Assembly (NCBI RefSeq): GCF_021531895.1
Contig: NZ_JAFBIX010000002.1
Coordinates: 1-64,000 of the forward strand
Length of the DNA: 64,000 nt
Direction: 5' to 3'
Origin: Faecalicatena contorta
Lineage (GTDB): Bacteria > Bacillota > Clostridia > Lachnospirales > Lachnospiraceae
Both the position numbers and the translations under genes were made by a program. This document shows positions 25,512-33,702 of the stretch, one piece after another (position 1 is the stretch's first letter; every line of letters begins with the position of its first letter). The notes under the pieces were generated by a model that did no database searches, was not told the DNA's origin, and saw only the letters and a program-made list of their open reading frames with translations.

Positions 25512-26204
25512 ATGAAAAGAGGAAAGAAATATGTTGAAGCTGCAAAAGCAATTGACAGAGGAACTCTCTATGATGTTGCAGATGCAGTGGCATTAGTTAA
25601 AAAGACTGCAGTAGCAAAATTCGATGAGACTATCGAAGCTCATATCAGAACCGGATGTGACGGACGTCACGCTGACCAGCAGATTCGTGGAGCAGTTGTA
25701 CTGCCACACGGAACAGGTAAAAAAGTTCGTATCTTAGTATTCGCAAAGGATGCAAAAGCTGAAGAAGCTAAAGCAGCTGGAGCAGATTACGTTGGAGGAA
25801 TGGAACTGATCGAGAAGATCCAGAAAGAAAACTGGTTTGAATTCGACGTTGTTGTTGCTACACCAGATATGATGGGTGTTGTAGGACGTATCGGTCGTGT
25901 ACTTGGACCAAAAGGTCTTATGCCAAACCCAAAAGCTGGTACAGTAACAATGGATGTTACCAAAGCAATCCAGGAGATCAAAGCTGGTAAGATTGAGTAC
26001 AGACTTGACAAGACAAACATTATCCATGTGCCATTAGGAAAAGCTTCATTTACTGAAGAACAACTTGCGGACAACTTCCAGACGCTGATCGATGCAATCA
26101 ACAAAGCAAGACCTGCAGCAGTAAAAGGCCAGTTCTTAAAGAGCGTGGTTCTTACTTCTACAATGGGACCGAGCGTAAAAGTTAACCCATTAAAGCTTGT
26201 TTAA
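25512..26204 (+). CDS. rplA: 50S ribosomal protein L1
   Basis: A 230-residue L1-stalk protein with the usual blocks [40 protein letters not shown] (about 130-146) and [11 protein letters not shown] at the C terminus. L1 is both a ribosomal protein and the known autogenous repressor of rplK-rplA; the two L1-like target sites upstream fit this. A terminator-like hairpin follows, and then an IS element rather than rplJ. Confidence 0.98.
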   Translation: MKRGKKYVEAAKAIDRGTLYDVADAVALVKKTAVAKFDETIEAHIRTGCDGRHADQQIRGAVVLPHGTGKKVRILVFAKDAKAEEAKAAGADYVGGMELIEKIQKENWFEFDVVVATPDMMGVVGRIGRVLGPKGLMPNPKAGTVTMDVTKAIQEIKAGKIEYRLDKTNIIHVPLGKASFTEEQLADNFQTLIDAINKARPAAVKGQFLKSVVLTSTMGPSVKVNPLKLV

Positions 26205-26231
26205 GAGATTGAAATAATCGAGTATATATGA

Positions 26232-26255
26232 TGCCCCTGCCTATCGGCAGGGGCA
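26232..26255 (+). terminator. Hairpin after rplA whose T-run is interrupted by the IS
   Basis: TGCCCCTGCC-TATC-GGCAGGGGCA, a perfect 10-base stem. Only TT follows before the IS inverted repeat begins at 26258, so the element seems to have entered at the terminator tail. Confidence 0.75.
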
Positions 26256-26257
26256 TT

Positions 26258-26274
26258 CAGACTGTAGACAAAGT
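26258..26274 (+). repeat. Left terminal inverted repeat of the IS
   Basis: CAGACTGTAGACAAAGT, exact reverse complement of 27697-27713. Confidence 0.9.
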
Positions 26275-26309
26275 CCCGGATGATAGTCCGGGCTTTTCTT
26301 ATGTTTTAG

Positions 26310-26369
26310 TTATCCACAATTCTTTTTTAGAGAATTAATTTATCAAGAAAAAAGTGTATGTTATCCACG
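26310..26369 (+). promoter_or_regulatory. Two DnaA-box-like 9-mers in the IS leader
   Basis: TTATCCACA at 26310-26318 is a perfect DnaA box and TTATCCACG at 26361-26369 differs in the last base. Both lie in the same orientation upstream of the transposase promoter. Confidence 0.5.
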
Positions 26370-26377
26370 CGATAGTT

Positions 26378-26407
26378 TTATGTTGTCTATTCCCTTCATG
26401 GTATAAT
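26378..26407 (+). promoter_or_regulatory. Transposase promoter
   Basis: Extended -10 TGGTATAAT (26399-26407) with a weak -35 TTATGT (26378-26383) 18 bases before it. Confidence 0.6.
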
Positions 26408-26430
26408 AATCTTAACAGGAGGGATTGCTT

Positions 26431-27758
26431 ATGATGACAAGAGATGCTGATAAAAAAGAGAACAAATGCTCATGTTTTGTATGGATGACATGGTTCCTAG
26501 AGACCATCTTCTCCGAAAAATTGACAAAGCAATTGACTGGAACTTTATTTATGACTTAGTAGAAGATAAGTATTGTGCAGACAATGGACGACCAAGTTTG
26601 GATCCTGTCTTATTAATTAAAATCGTATTTATTCAGTATCTTTATGGGATTCGAAGTATGCGCCAGACAATCAAAGAAATTGAAGTAAATGTTGCTTACC
26701 GATGGTTTCTGGGTCTTGATATGTTAGATGGAGTCCCTCATTTTTCAACGTTTGGGAAAAATTATACACGCCGGTTTAAAGATACTGATCTGTTTGAACA
26801 GATTTTTTCGTATATCTTAGAAGAATGTATGAAACATCATCTAGTGGACACTTCTATTATTTTTGCAGATGCTACTCACGTAAAAGCTTGCGCAAACAGC
26901 AAAAAAATGAGAAAGCGGATTGCAAAACAAGAAGCTCTCTGGTATGAGGAAGAATTACAAAAAGAAATCAATGAAGATAGAAAAGCACACGGAAAAAAAC
27001 CTTTAAAAGATAAAGATGATCATAACCAAACTCCACCTTCTACAGGCGGGAATCCTTCTAATGAAGAAGATGCCCTCCCGGAAGGAGCAAAAACACAAAA
27101 ATGCAGCACAAGTGACCCAGACAGTGGGTGGTTTCGTAAAGGAGAACATAAACATGTTTTTGCATATGGGATTGAAACTGCTTGTGATAAACATGGCTGG
27201 ATTCTGGGATATTCCATTCACCCTGGAAATGAACATGATAGCCGGACATTCAAGACACTTTATGACAAGCTACTATCATATCATCCGGAAATGATGGTCT
27301 TGGATGCAGGATATAAAACCCCGGCAATCGCACATCTCTTGATAGAAGACCAGATTGAACCATTGTTTCCATACAAATGTCCGCAAACAAAGAAAGGCTT
27401 CTTCAAGAAATATGAGTATGTATATGACGAATACTATGATTTGCGTAAAGAAACCATAGAGCGGATTTTCGGAACCGCAAAAGAACAACATGGTTTTCGA
27501 TATACACAATATAAAGGAAAAGCGCGAATGGAAATGAAAGTCGGGCTTACATACGCATGCATGAATTTAAAGAAGCTGGCAAAAATCCTGGCAAAAAAGG
27601 AGCAGAAAGCATATGATATGTTGCACTCTTTAATAAAAGAAACGAGAAATTCCATTCATACAGAAAAGTTGGTGCTGGAGTTAAACTCCAGCACCAACTT
27701 TGTCTACAGTCTGAAATGGGGACGTAGTATTTTTCAAAAATACTACGTCCCCATTTGA
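26431..27758 (+). CDS. IS1182-family transposase, first codons in a different frame
   Basis: DDE transposase of about 440 residues. The long frame (26466-27758, 430 codons) begins MLMFCMDDMVPRDHLLRKID and shows the N-terminal DUF772-type domain (RPSLDPVLLIKIVFIQYLYG in part) and a DDE core with IFADATHVKA, VLDAGYKTPA and the terminal RKETIERIFGTAKEQHGF. The good start, ATG 26431 after AGGAGGG, is in another frame. A -1 shift on AAAAAAG (26452-26458) joins them as ...DADKK-REQMLMF..., as in full-length relatives. This is either a lost A or programmed slippage. The stop codon lies outside the IS, so the last 14 residues come from flanking DNA. Confidence 0.9.
27666..27700. terminator. Palindrome at the right end of the IS
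   Basis: Sixteen-base perfect arms beginning AAGTTGGTGCTGGAGT around TAA; the right arm runs into the terminal repeat. It lies inside the transposase reading frame. Confidence 0.6.
27697..27713 (-). repeat. Right terminal inverted repeat of the IS
   Basis: ACTTTGTCTACAGTCTG, reverse complement of 26258-26274. Confidence 0.9.
27714..27756. repeat. 43-base perfect REP-like palindrome
   Basis: Twenty-one-base arms starting AAATGGGGACGTAG and ending CTACGTCCCCATTT around one central C. It abuts the IS right end and overlaps the transposase tail; six bases beyond lies the stop of the minus-strand epimerase gene, which it probably terminates. It shares the TGGGGACG theme with 18608-18666. Confidence 0.75.
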
Positions 27759-27762
27759 AAAA

Positions 27763-28647
27763 TTAACGGCTATAGTCGGAATATGGGCCGCTGAAAACGT
27801 GTCTTAAGTAAGCTACTGAATTTTTTGCGTCTACATCCAGCATTGCTTCGTCTTTGCAGAGGTCTCTCCAGACTTTGATGTCGCTTCCGACCTCTCCGCC
27901 TTTTAATACGAATGGCTCCATGACTACGTTCTTATCGTAACCGATGCGGCGAAGTGCCTGACCGATTTCAGCCCAAGGCATATTGCCTTTGCCAGGGCAG
28001 CGGCGGTTATTTTCGCCAACATGGAAATGTCCGAGTTTATCCCCAGCTGTCAGGATGGCATCAATCATGCTATCCTCTTCAATGTTCATGTGGAAGGTGT
28101 CGAGCATGACTTTTGCTGCAGGGACATCTACTTCTTCTACGAATTGTACGGCCTCTTTTGCTGTGTTTAACAGATAGCCTTCAAAGCGGTTCAAGACTTC
28201 CAGGCAATAGTCGACACCACATTCTCCGGCGATTTTGGCTACGGTACGAACATTTTTTACGCTACGTGCCCAATCGCTTTCTTTGTCAATTGGTTTGGAG
28301 TAATCCACTGGCCAGTAGGAGTAAATACCTCCGCCGATCGTGTGGATATCCATATATTCCAGCTTCTTTAAAATATCTGTGTAGAAGCTGATGGCATTTT
28401 TAATGACAGCCTCATCGGCAGAACCAAGATTCTCTGAAGCAGAAGGACCATAGCCTGCAGTTAAAATGACATCCTGAGCTTTTGCTTCGGATTTCAGGTC
28501 ATCCATCTCTGCTTTGGTCATATCCTTGAGGGCAGCGCAGGAAATCTCTAATATATCAAATCCAAGAGATCTGACTTTTTTGATGTATTTTTTATAATCT
28601 GCAGCCCACTGCTTCTCCCAGTAAGCGAAATAAATTCCGTATTTCAT
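27763..28647 (-). CDS. D-psicose (allulose) 3-epimerase-like sugar epimerase
   Basis: A 294-residue TIM-barrel enzyme of the xylose isomerase-like AP endonuclease 2 superfamily, most like D-psicose/D-tagatose 3-epimerases. The four metal ligands are present with family spacing: Glu150 (CLEVLNRFE), Asp183 (KVMLDTFHMNIEED), His209 (GHFHVGENNRR) and Glu244 (VVMEPF). GGGIYSYWPVDY near 105-116 and GSDIKVWRDL are also typical. It would interconvert ketohexose C3 epimers such as fructose and psicose. AAAGGAGG lies before its ATG. It is divergent from a LacI-family gene that may control it. Confidence 0.88.
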   Translation of the reverse strand: MKYGIYFAYWEKQWAADYKKYIKKVRSLGFDILEISCAALKDMTKAEMDDLKSEAKAQDVILTAGYGPSASENLGSADEAVIKNAISFYTDILKKLEYMDIHTIGGGIYSYWPVDYSKPIDKESDWARSVKNVRTVAKIAGECGVDYCLEVLNRFEGYLLNTAKEAVQFVEEVDVPAAKVMLDTFHMNIEEDSMIDAILTAGDKLGHFHVGENNRRCPGKGNMPWAEIGQALRRIGYDKNVVMEPFVLKGGEVGSDIKVWRDLCKDEAMLDVDAKNSVAYLRHVFSGPYSDYSR

Positions 28648-28951
28648 GAAATATCCTCCTTTCTCGGTTTGAAAAAATTATTTTGTTACATATTGTTGCG
28701 CGAAATCTATTCTAATCATACTTTTTAAAAATGTATTTGTCAATATTGCTAATAAAGTTCTACAATTCAGTTGAGTAACAATGCGTAATATTATGCAATT
28801 TACACAAATACAAAAAGAGTTGCACAAACAATAGAGAGTAAAGTTACGTAAAACAAAAGAAATATTTACTTATCGATTAAAATTTGTTACTATAAATACT
28901 ATAAAAATAAAAGGAAATGCATAGTAAGTCCGAGTGAGGGAGGGATCGCAC
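28648..28951. promoter_or_regulatory. Divergent control region between the epimerase and LacI genes
   Basis: A 304-base AT-rich gap. TGC-G-TAATATTA-T-GCA at 28782-28797 is a dyad with one mismatched pair and is the best operator candidate for the adjacent LacI-type regulator. TTGTTACATATTGTTG (28682-28697) lies close to the epimerase start. No promoter could be fixed with confidence. Confidence 0.4.
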
Positions 28952-29947
28952 ATGAGAAATAAAAAAGCATTTTCAATTCGGGATATTGCTGCGCAGGCAG
29001 GTGTATCTACGGCTACTGTTTCACGTATTTTGAATCAGAAGGGCGGCTATTCCGGCGAAACAGAACAAAAAGTGTTGAATATTGTGCGGAACAGCTCTTA
29101 TGAGCTTACGGATAAGACACGAGAAAAAGTCGTTGGGGTACTGATTCAGGATATTACGAATGAGTGGTTTACGAGTGTGGCGGCAGATCTGGAAGAACAG
29201 TTATATGAGAAAGGATATGCAGCATGTATTTATACAACAAGCGAGAGCATACACAAGACAGACTGGTACTTTGATGAGTGTATGCGGAGACGGTTTGCCG
29301 GGATCATCATTGTATCGCCGACGCCGGAAATTGCCAGAAAAGCCAGAAATGCGAATATACCGATTATTTTCATTGACCGGACCCCTGTCCGCAAGGAGGA
29401 TATCATCAGTGTAGAATACGACCATTATCTGGGTGGATATATGGCGACAGAGCATCTCATACGAAAAGGTTGTAAAAATATTATGTTTCTAGGAAAGGAG
29501 CAGGATAATCCGGCTGTCGGAGCGAGACTTCGGGGGTATCTGGATGCTTTGGATGATTATAAGCTTCCGCAGTCAGAAAAGCTGATTGTTGCACTTAATG
29601 ATAACTATCATCTGTATGATACGGCATATCGGCTTACCTATTATCTGCTGAAAAAGAAGCTGAATTTTGATGGAATCTTCTGTACCAATGACTTAAGAGC
29701 TTTTGGGGCATTGCAGGCGCTTCAACAAAATGGAATCAGAGTTCCGGAAGAAGTGAAGGTGATCGGTTACGATGATATTTCTCTGGCAAGGCAGTGTTAT
29801 CCAGCGCTGACGACGATCCGGCAGAATACGGAAGAACTGGCAAGAAATACCGTTCAATTACTGATGCAGCTCCTGTTTGAGCCTGAAACAGTAAATCATT
29901 CACATGTGGTGCTTCCGGTCTCTCTGGTGGAAAGAGGAACGGCCTGA
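28952..29947 (+). CDS. LacI-family transcriptional regulator
   Basis: A 331-residue repressor. The N-terminal HTH reads FSIRDIAAQAGVSTATVSRILN (in part), the rest is a sugar-binding-protein-like effector domain with VVGVLIQDITNEWF, IIFIDRTPV and VIGYDDISLARQCYPALTTIRQ. I use ATG 28952, which has GGAGGGA eight bases upstream; the in-frame GTG 18 bases earlier precedes that site. It most likely regulates the divergent epimerase gene in response to a ketose. Confidence 0.92.
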   Translation: MRNKKAFSIRDIAAQAGVSTATVSRILNQKGGYSGETEQKVLNIVRNSSYELTDKTREKVVGVLIQDITNEWFTSVAADLEEQLYEKGYAACIYTTSESIHKTDWYFDECMRRRFAGIIIVSPTPEIARKARNANIPIIFIDRTPVRKEDIISVEYDHYLGGYMATEHLIRKGCKNIMFLGKEQDNPAVGARLRGYLDALDDYKLPQSEKLIVALNDNYHLYDTAYRLTYYLLKKKLNFDGIFCTNDLRAFGALQALQQNGIRVPEEVKVIGYDDISLARQCYPALTTIRQNTEELARNTVQLLMQLLFEPETVNHSHVVLPVSLVERGTA

Positions 29948-30004
29948 GAATCCGTACAAGCTTAAATGAATTTCAGAAAAATACACAGGAAACGGGAAAA
30001 ACAT

Positions 30005-30033
30005 TTGACAAACAGAAGATTCGATGCTATGAT
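30005..30033 (+). promoter_or_regulatory. SigA promoter of rplJ-rplL
   Basis: TTGACA (30005-30010), 17-base spacer, TATGAT (30028-30033) with TGC before it (extended -10). The start falls at the head of the L10 leader. Confidence 0.85.
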
Positions 30034-30039
30034 AATTAT

Positions 30040-30160
30040 CAGTGACTGCCGAAGACAGCAGGTGCGAAAGCGTAAGTATTACAATCGCCTGCCGAGGAAA
30101 GTTAGATTCGAATTTGTGAATTATAACGCCTCTGTGTCTTTGGACATAGGGGTGTTTTTT
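30040..30160 (+). promoter_or_regulatory. Ribosomal L10 leader RNA
   Basis: The conserved leader core is visible: GACTGCCGAAGACAGCAGGT (30044-30063) and CGCCTGCCGAGGAAAG, followed by an attenuator terminator. L10(L12)4 binding to this RNA represses rplJ-rplL in Firmicutes. Confidence 0.88.
30127..30160 (+). terminator. Attenuator terminator of the L10 leader
   Basis: CGCCTCTGTGTC pairs with GACATAGGGGTG over 12 positions around TTTG, followed by T6. Confidence 0.85.
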
Positions 30161-30211
30161 GAATATTCCTTATAAGCAGTCGGACAAATAATATAAGGAG
30201 GTGCACCATTC

Positions 30212-30745
30212 GTGGCAAAAGTTGAATTAAAACAACCAATCGTACAGGCTATTGCAGATGACATCAAGGATGCAGCAAGTGTTGTATTAGTAGACTACCG
30301 CGGATTAACTGTTGCTCAGGATACAGAACTGCGTAAACAGTTAAGAGAAGCAGGAATCATCTACAAAGTTTGTAAAAACACAATGATGAAGAGAGCTTTT
30401 GAAGGAACTGATTTCGCAGCTTTAGACGAACACTTGGAAGGACCAAGCGCTATCGCAATTTCTAAAGATGATGCAACAGCTCCGGCAAGAATCCTTTGCA
30501 AGTTTGCAAAAGATGCAAAAGCCCTTGAATTAAAAGCAGGTGTGATTGAAGGTACAGTATACGATGTAGCTGGACTGACAGAATTGTCCAAGATCCCATC
30601 AAGAGAAGAGTTACTGTCCAAGTTACTTGGAAGCTTACAGTCACCTATTACAAATCTTGCTCGTGTTCTTAACCAGATCGCAGAGCAGGGCGGCGCTGAG
30701 AACTGTGTAGCAGCAGCTCCGGCAGAAGAAGCTGCAGAGGAGTAG
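30212..30745 (+). CDS. rplJ: 50S ribosomal protein L10
   Basis: A 177-residue stalk base protein that anchors L7/L12 dimers. It starts at GTG 30212 (AAGGAGGTGC upstream) as MAKVELKQPIV and has VDYRGLTVAQDTELRKQLRE (in part) and YKVCKNTMMKRAFEG. The C-terminal helix that holds L12 is followed by an Ala/Glu-rich tail. It is controlled by the L10 leader. Confidence 0.97.
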   Translation: MAKVELKQPIVQAIADDIKDAASVVLVDYRGLTVAQDTELRKQLREAGIIYKVCKNTMMKRAFEGTDFAALDEHLEGPSAIAISKDDATAPARILCKFAKDAKALELKAGVIEGTVYDVAGLTELSKIPSREELLSKLLGSLQSPITNLARVLNQIAEQGGAENCVAAAPAEEAAEE

Positions 30746-30749
30746 AGCA

Positions 30750-30820
30750 CTTATCGAGGTATTTTCGAGATTAGTGCGAACCCGTTCTTTGAACTTAGCG
30801 AGGTGTTATCGAGCTTAGTG
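30750..30820 (+). repeat. Tandem direct repeat between rplJ and rplL
   Basis: Two 27-base units at 30750-30776 and 30794-30820, both reading CTTA-CGAGGT-TT-TCGAG-TTAGTG with four differences, spaced 44 bases apart. Each is flanked by short complementary ends (GCACT/AGTGC; GTTCTTT/AAAAGAAC), so two similar hairpins can form. Confidence 0.7.
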
Positions 30821-30874
30821 AAAAGAACTTCATTTAAGAATTAAAAAAATAAAACAAAAATGGAGGAAAATAAA

Positions 30875-31249
30875 ATGGCAAAATTAACAACAGCTGAATT
30901 TATTGATGCAATCAAAGAATTATCAGTATTAGAATTAAATGACTTAGTAAAAGCATGTGAAGAAGAATTTGGTGTTTCTGCAGCAGCAGGTGTAGTAGTT
31001 GCAGCAGCAGGCGGAGAAGCTGCAGCAGCAGAAGAGAAAGATGAGTTCGATGTAGAGTTAGTATCTGCAGGCGCATCTAAGGTTAAAGTAATCAAAGTTG
31101 TTCGTGAGATCACAGGACTTGGATTAAAAGAAGCTAAGGCAGTAGTTGACGAAGCTCCGAAGGTAGTTAAAGAAGCTGTTTCTAAGGCAGAAGCTGAAGA
31201 AATCAAAGCTAAACTTGAAGCTGAGGGTGCAGAAGTTAACCTTAAATAA
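30875..31249 (+). CDS. rplL: 50S ribosomal protein L7/L12
   Basis: A 124-residue stalk protein that recruits translation GTPases. It has the N-terminal dimerisation helices ([20 protein letters not shown]), an Ala/Gly-rich hinge and the C-terminal domain ([33 protein letters not shown]). ATG 30875 follows TGGAGGA; the earlier ATG lies inside that ribosome site. A terminator follows, so rpoB is not directly co-transcribed here. Confidence 0.98.
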   Translation: MAKLTTAEFIDAIKELSVLELNDLVKACEEEFGVSAAAGVVVAAAGGEAAAAEEKDEFDVELVSAGASKVKVIKVVREITGLGLKEAKAVVDEAPKVVKEAVSKAEAEEIKAKLEAEGAEVNLK

Positions 31250-31267
31250 TCAAAAAGATGATTTTTC

Positions 31268-31300
31268 AAAGAGCTGTTCCAATTGGAATGGCTCTTTTTG
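31268..31300 (+). terminator. Terminator after rplL
   Basis: AAAGAGC-TTCC-AATT-GGAA-GCTCTTT, followed by further T residues. Confidence 0.85.
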
Positions 31301-31338
31301 TCTTTTTAGAAGAAGTGTTGTAAAATCAGAAAAATGGC

Positions 31339-31367
31339 TTGACAAACCCAATTTCAAATGATAATTT
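31339..31367 (+). promoter_or_regulatory. Promoter of the PTS operon
   Basis: Consensus TTGACA (31339-31344) with a weak TAATTT -10 (31362-31367) at 17 bases. The -35 is clear, the -10 less so. Confidence 0.55.
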
Positions 31368-31380
31368 AATAATCAGTGAT

Positions 31381-31464
31381 AGCATGTTACTTGTTTTTTT
31401 GAAAAACGAGGCATTAACTATACATAAATGTAAAAGATATTTATGTGTGTTAGTGCCTTTTTTT
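31381..31464 (+). promoter_or_regulatory. BglG-family antiterminator target (RAT) overlapping a terminator
   Basis: AGCATGTTACT ... AGGCATTAAC resembles the two halves of a ribonucleic antiterminator. Its right half is the 5' arm of a long terminator (AGGCA with TGCCT, TACATAAAT with ATTTATGTG) ending in T7 near 31458-31464. The BglG-type protein encoded just after the PTS gene is the likely binder. Confidence 0.65.
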
Positions 31465-31541
31465 ATACCATTTTTTATGGAATCTACTCTCTTACTGATG
31501 TACATAGATGTCTGAACGCAAAAAGGAAAAGGAGAAAAAAG

Positions 31542-33677
31542 ATGAAAGACAAAGTTTTTGGTGTGCTACAGCGCGTGGGAAGATCCTTTATGCTCCCGAT
31601 TGCTATCCTGCCTGTAGCCGGACTGTTACTGGGAATCGGTGGTTCCTTCAGTAACGCAACGATGCTCGCAACATATGGATTGGACGGAATCCTGGGTGAG
31701 GGAACCGTATTTAACGCCATTTTTCTGGTTATGAAGGATGCGGGAAATATTGTTTTTACGAATCTTCCGATTATATTTGCCATGGGTGTGGCGATTGGTA
31801 TGGCGAAGAAAGAGAAGGAAGTTGCTGCTCTTGCGGCTGTTATCGCTTTCTTCATCATGCATGCATCCATTGGTGCGATGATTGAGATTGGCGGCGGAGC
31901 AGAGACCTTGCTGAATGGAGCGACAACATCTGTATGTGGAATTACATCTCTTCAGATGGGAGTGTTCGGAGGTATGCTCGTAGGACTTGGAGTGGCAGCT
32001 CTCCACAATCGTTATTACAAGATTGAATTGCCGCAGGTTCTTTCGTTCTTCGGCGGTACAAGATTTGTTCCGATCGTGTGTTCTTTGGTGTACACTGGAG
32101 TTGGTATCGCAATGTACTTTATATGGCCTGTTGTGCAGAGCGGAATCTACGCAATCGGTGATGTGGTATTGAATTCTGGGTATTTTGGAACCTGGGTCTA
32201 TGGATTGATGGAACGTCTGTTGATTCCGTTCGGTCTGCACCATGTGTTCTATCTTCCGTTCTGGCAGACGGCATTAGGCGGCACACTAGAAGTTGCAGGA
32301 CAGACGATTGAGGGTGCACAGAACATTTTCTTTGCACAGCTTGCAGATCCTGCGGTAGAGCACTTTGCAGTGTCTGCGACAAGATTTATGTCTGGTAAGT
32401 TCCCACTTATGATTTTCGGACTTCCTGGAGCAGCTTTGGCAATGTACAAAACAGCGAAACCGGAGAAGCGCAAAGAAGTAGGAGGCCTTCTGCTGTCAGC
32501 AGCGTTGACATCCATGCTGACAGGAATTACAGAACCATTGGAATTCACTTTCTTGTTTGTAGCACCTCTTTTGTATGGAATTCACTGTGTGTTTGCAGGA
32601 CTTGCGTATATGTTGATGCACGTCTTTCATGTTGGAGTGGGAATGACATTCTCGGGCGGACTGATTGATATGTTCTTGTTCGGTATTCTTCAGGGAAACG
32701 CGAAGACCAATTGGATCTGGATCGTAATCGTGGGAATTGGATACTTTATTGTATATTACTTCCTCTTTGGTTTCCTGATTCGAAAGTTGGATCTGAAGAC
32801 ACCGGGAAGAGATGACAGTGAAGAAGTGAAGTTATATCGAAGAAGTGATGTGGAGGCAAGAAAGAAAGGGGAAGGTTCAGCGACAGGAACTGCTGTAGAT
32901 GAATTGTCACAGACAATCTGTCAGGGTCTTGGAGGCAAGAAAAATATCTCAGATGTGGACTGTTGTGCTACCCGACTTCGCTGTACGGTCTATAAAGCGG
33001 AACTGGTGAATGACGCACTCTTGAAATCAACAGGAGCATCTGGAGTCGTTCATAAAGGAAATGGAGTACAGATTATCTATGGACCGAGAGTTACAGTTAT
33101 TAAGTCTAATCTGGAAGATTATCTTGAGACAGCACCAGATGAAGAATATGTGGCTGATGTTCAGGAAGAGACGGTAAAAGAGAACCAGAATGAAGAAAAA
33201 GAACAGAAAGTTGTGAAGACGATCACCATCTCCAGCCCGGTAACGGGTGTGGCGGCTGATCTAGGGACGGCACCGGATGAGGCTTTTGCCGGAAGAATGA
33301 TGGGCGATGGTGCGGTTGTGACACCGAAGGATGCATATGTGTGCGCACCGGAAGACGGAGAGGTGTGCTTTGTGTTCGAGACGAAGCATGCGGTTGGATT
33401 CCAGACAGATTCTGGAATTGGTCTTCTGATTCATATGGGAATTGATACCGTTAAATTAGAAGGAAATGGATTTGAAGTGTTAGTCGAGAACGGACAAAAG
33501 GTGAAAAAGGGTGAGCCGATGCTTAAGATGGATCTGGATTACCTGCAGGCAAATGCACCATCTATGGCATCACCGGTACTTTGTACGGAACTGGAGGAAA
33601 ATCAGAAGATCCGCCTGTTGAAGGAAGGCGAAATTCAGGCGGGTGAACCGCTTTTTGCAGTGGACTTCTGCGAATAA
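31542..33677 (+). CDS. ptsG: PTS glucose-family transporter subunit IICBA
   Basis: A 711-residue fused phosphotransferase permease. The IIC membrane domain (about 1-415) includes LLIPFGLHHVFYLPFW and the GITEPLEFTFLF motif. The IIB domain (about 450-530) has active Cys475 in CCATRLRC. The IIA(Glc) domain (about 560-711) has phosphoacceptor His631 in LLIHMGIDTV. ATG 31542 follows AAAGGAGA; the frame upstream runs through the terminator and is not family-like. The family covers glucose, maltose and GlcNAc, with glucose most likely. It heads the operon with antiterminator, HPr and EI. Confidence 0.9.
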   Translation: MKDKVFGVLQRVGRSFMLPIAILPVAGLLLGIGGSFSNATMLATYGLDGILGEGTVFNAIFLVMKDAGNIVFTNLPIIFAMGVAIGMAKKEKEVAALAAVIAFFIMHASIGAMIEIGGGAETLLNGATTSVCGITSLQMGVFGGMLVGLGVAALHNRYYKIELPQVLSFFGGTRFVPIVCSLVYTGVGIAMYFIWPVVQSGIYAIGDVVLNSGYFGTWVYGLMERLLIPFGLHHVFYLPFWQTALGGTLEVAGQTIEGAQNIFFAQLADPAVEHFAVSATRFMSGKFPLMIFGLPGAALAMYKTAKPEKRKEVGGLLLSAALTSMLTGITEPLEFTFLFVAPLLYGIHCVFAGLAYMLMHVFHVGVGMTFSGGLIDMFLFGILQGNAKTNWIWIVIVGIGYFIVYYFLFGFLIRKLDLKTPGRDDSEEVKLYRRSDVEARKKGEGSATGTAVDELSQTICQGLGGKKNISDVDCCATRLRCTVYKAELVNDALLKSTGASGVVHKGNGVQIIYGPRVTVIKSNLEDYLETAPDEEYVADVQEETVKENQNEEKEQKVVKTITISSPVTGVAADLGTAPDEAFAGRMMGDGAVVTPKDAYVCAPEDGEVCFVFETKHAVGFQTDSGIGLLIHMGIDTVKLEGNGFEVLVENGQKVKKGEPMLKMDLDYLQANAPSMASPVLCTELEENQKIRLLKEGEIQAGEPLFAVDFCE

Positions 33678-33702
33678 AGAGAAAGTGTGAGTGGGGAAAA
33701 GT

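Larger units (their letters stand above)
26258..27713 (+). mobile_element. IS1182-family insertion sequence, 1456 bases
   Basis: Bounded by perfect 17-base inverted repeats (26258-26274 and 27697-27713) and holding one transposase gene. Just inside the left end is a CCCGGA/TCCGGG hairpin followed by CTTTTCTT (26272-26299), which would stop incoming transcription; another terminator-like palindrome lies at the right end. I see no clear target duplication: CATT on the left, AAAT on the right. The right flank is a 43-base REP-like palindrome. Confidence 0.88.

Noticed and set aside
31443-31541. N-terminal extension of the PTS protein from 31443
   Set aside because: It would be encoded in the terminator and T-run; the start at 31542 has a ribosome site and the family N-terminus.
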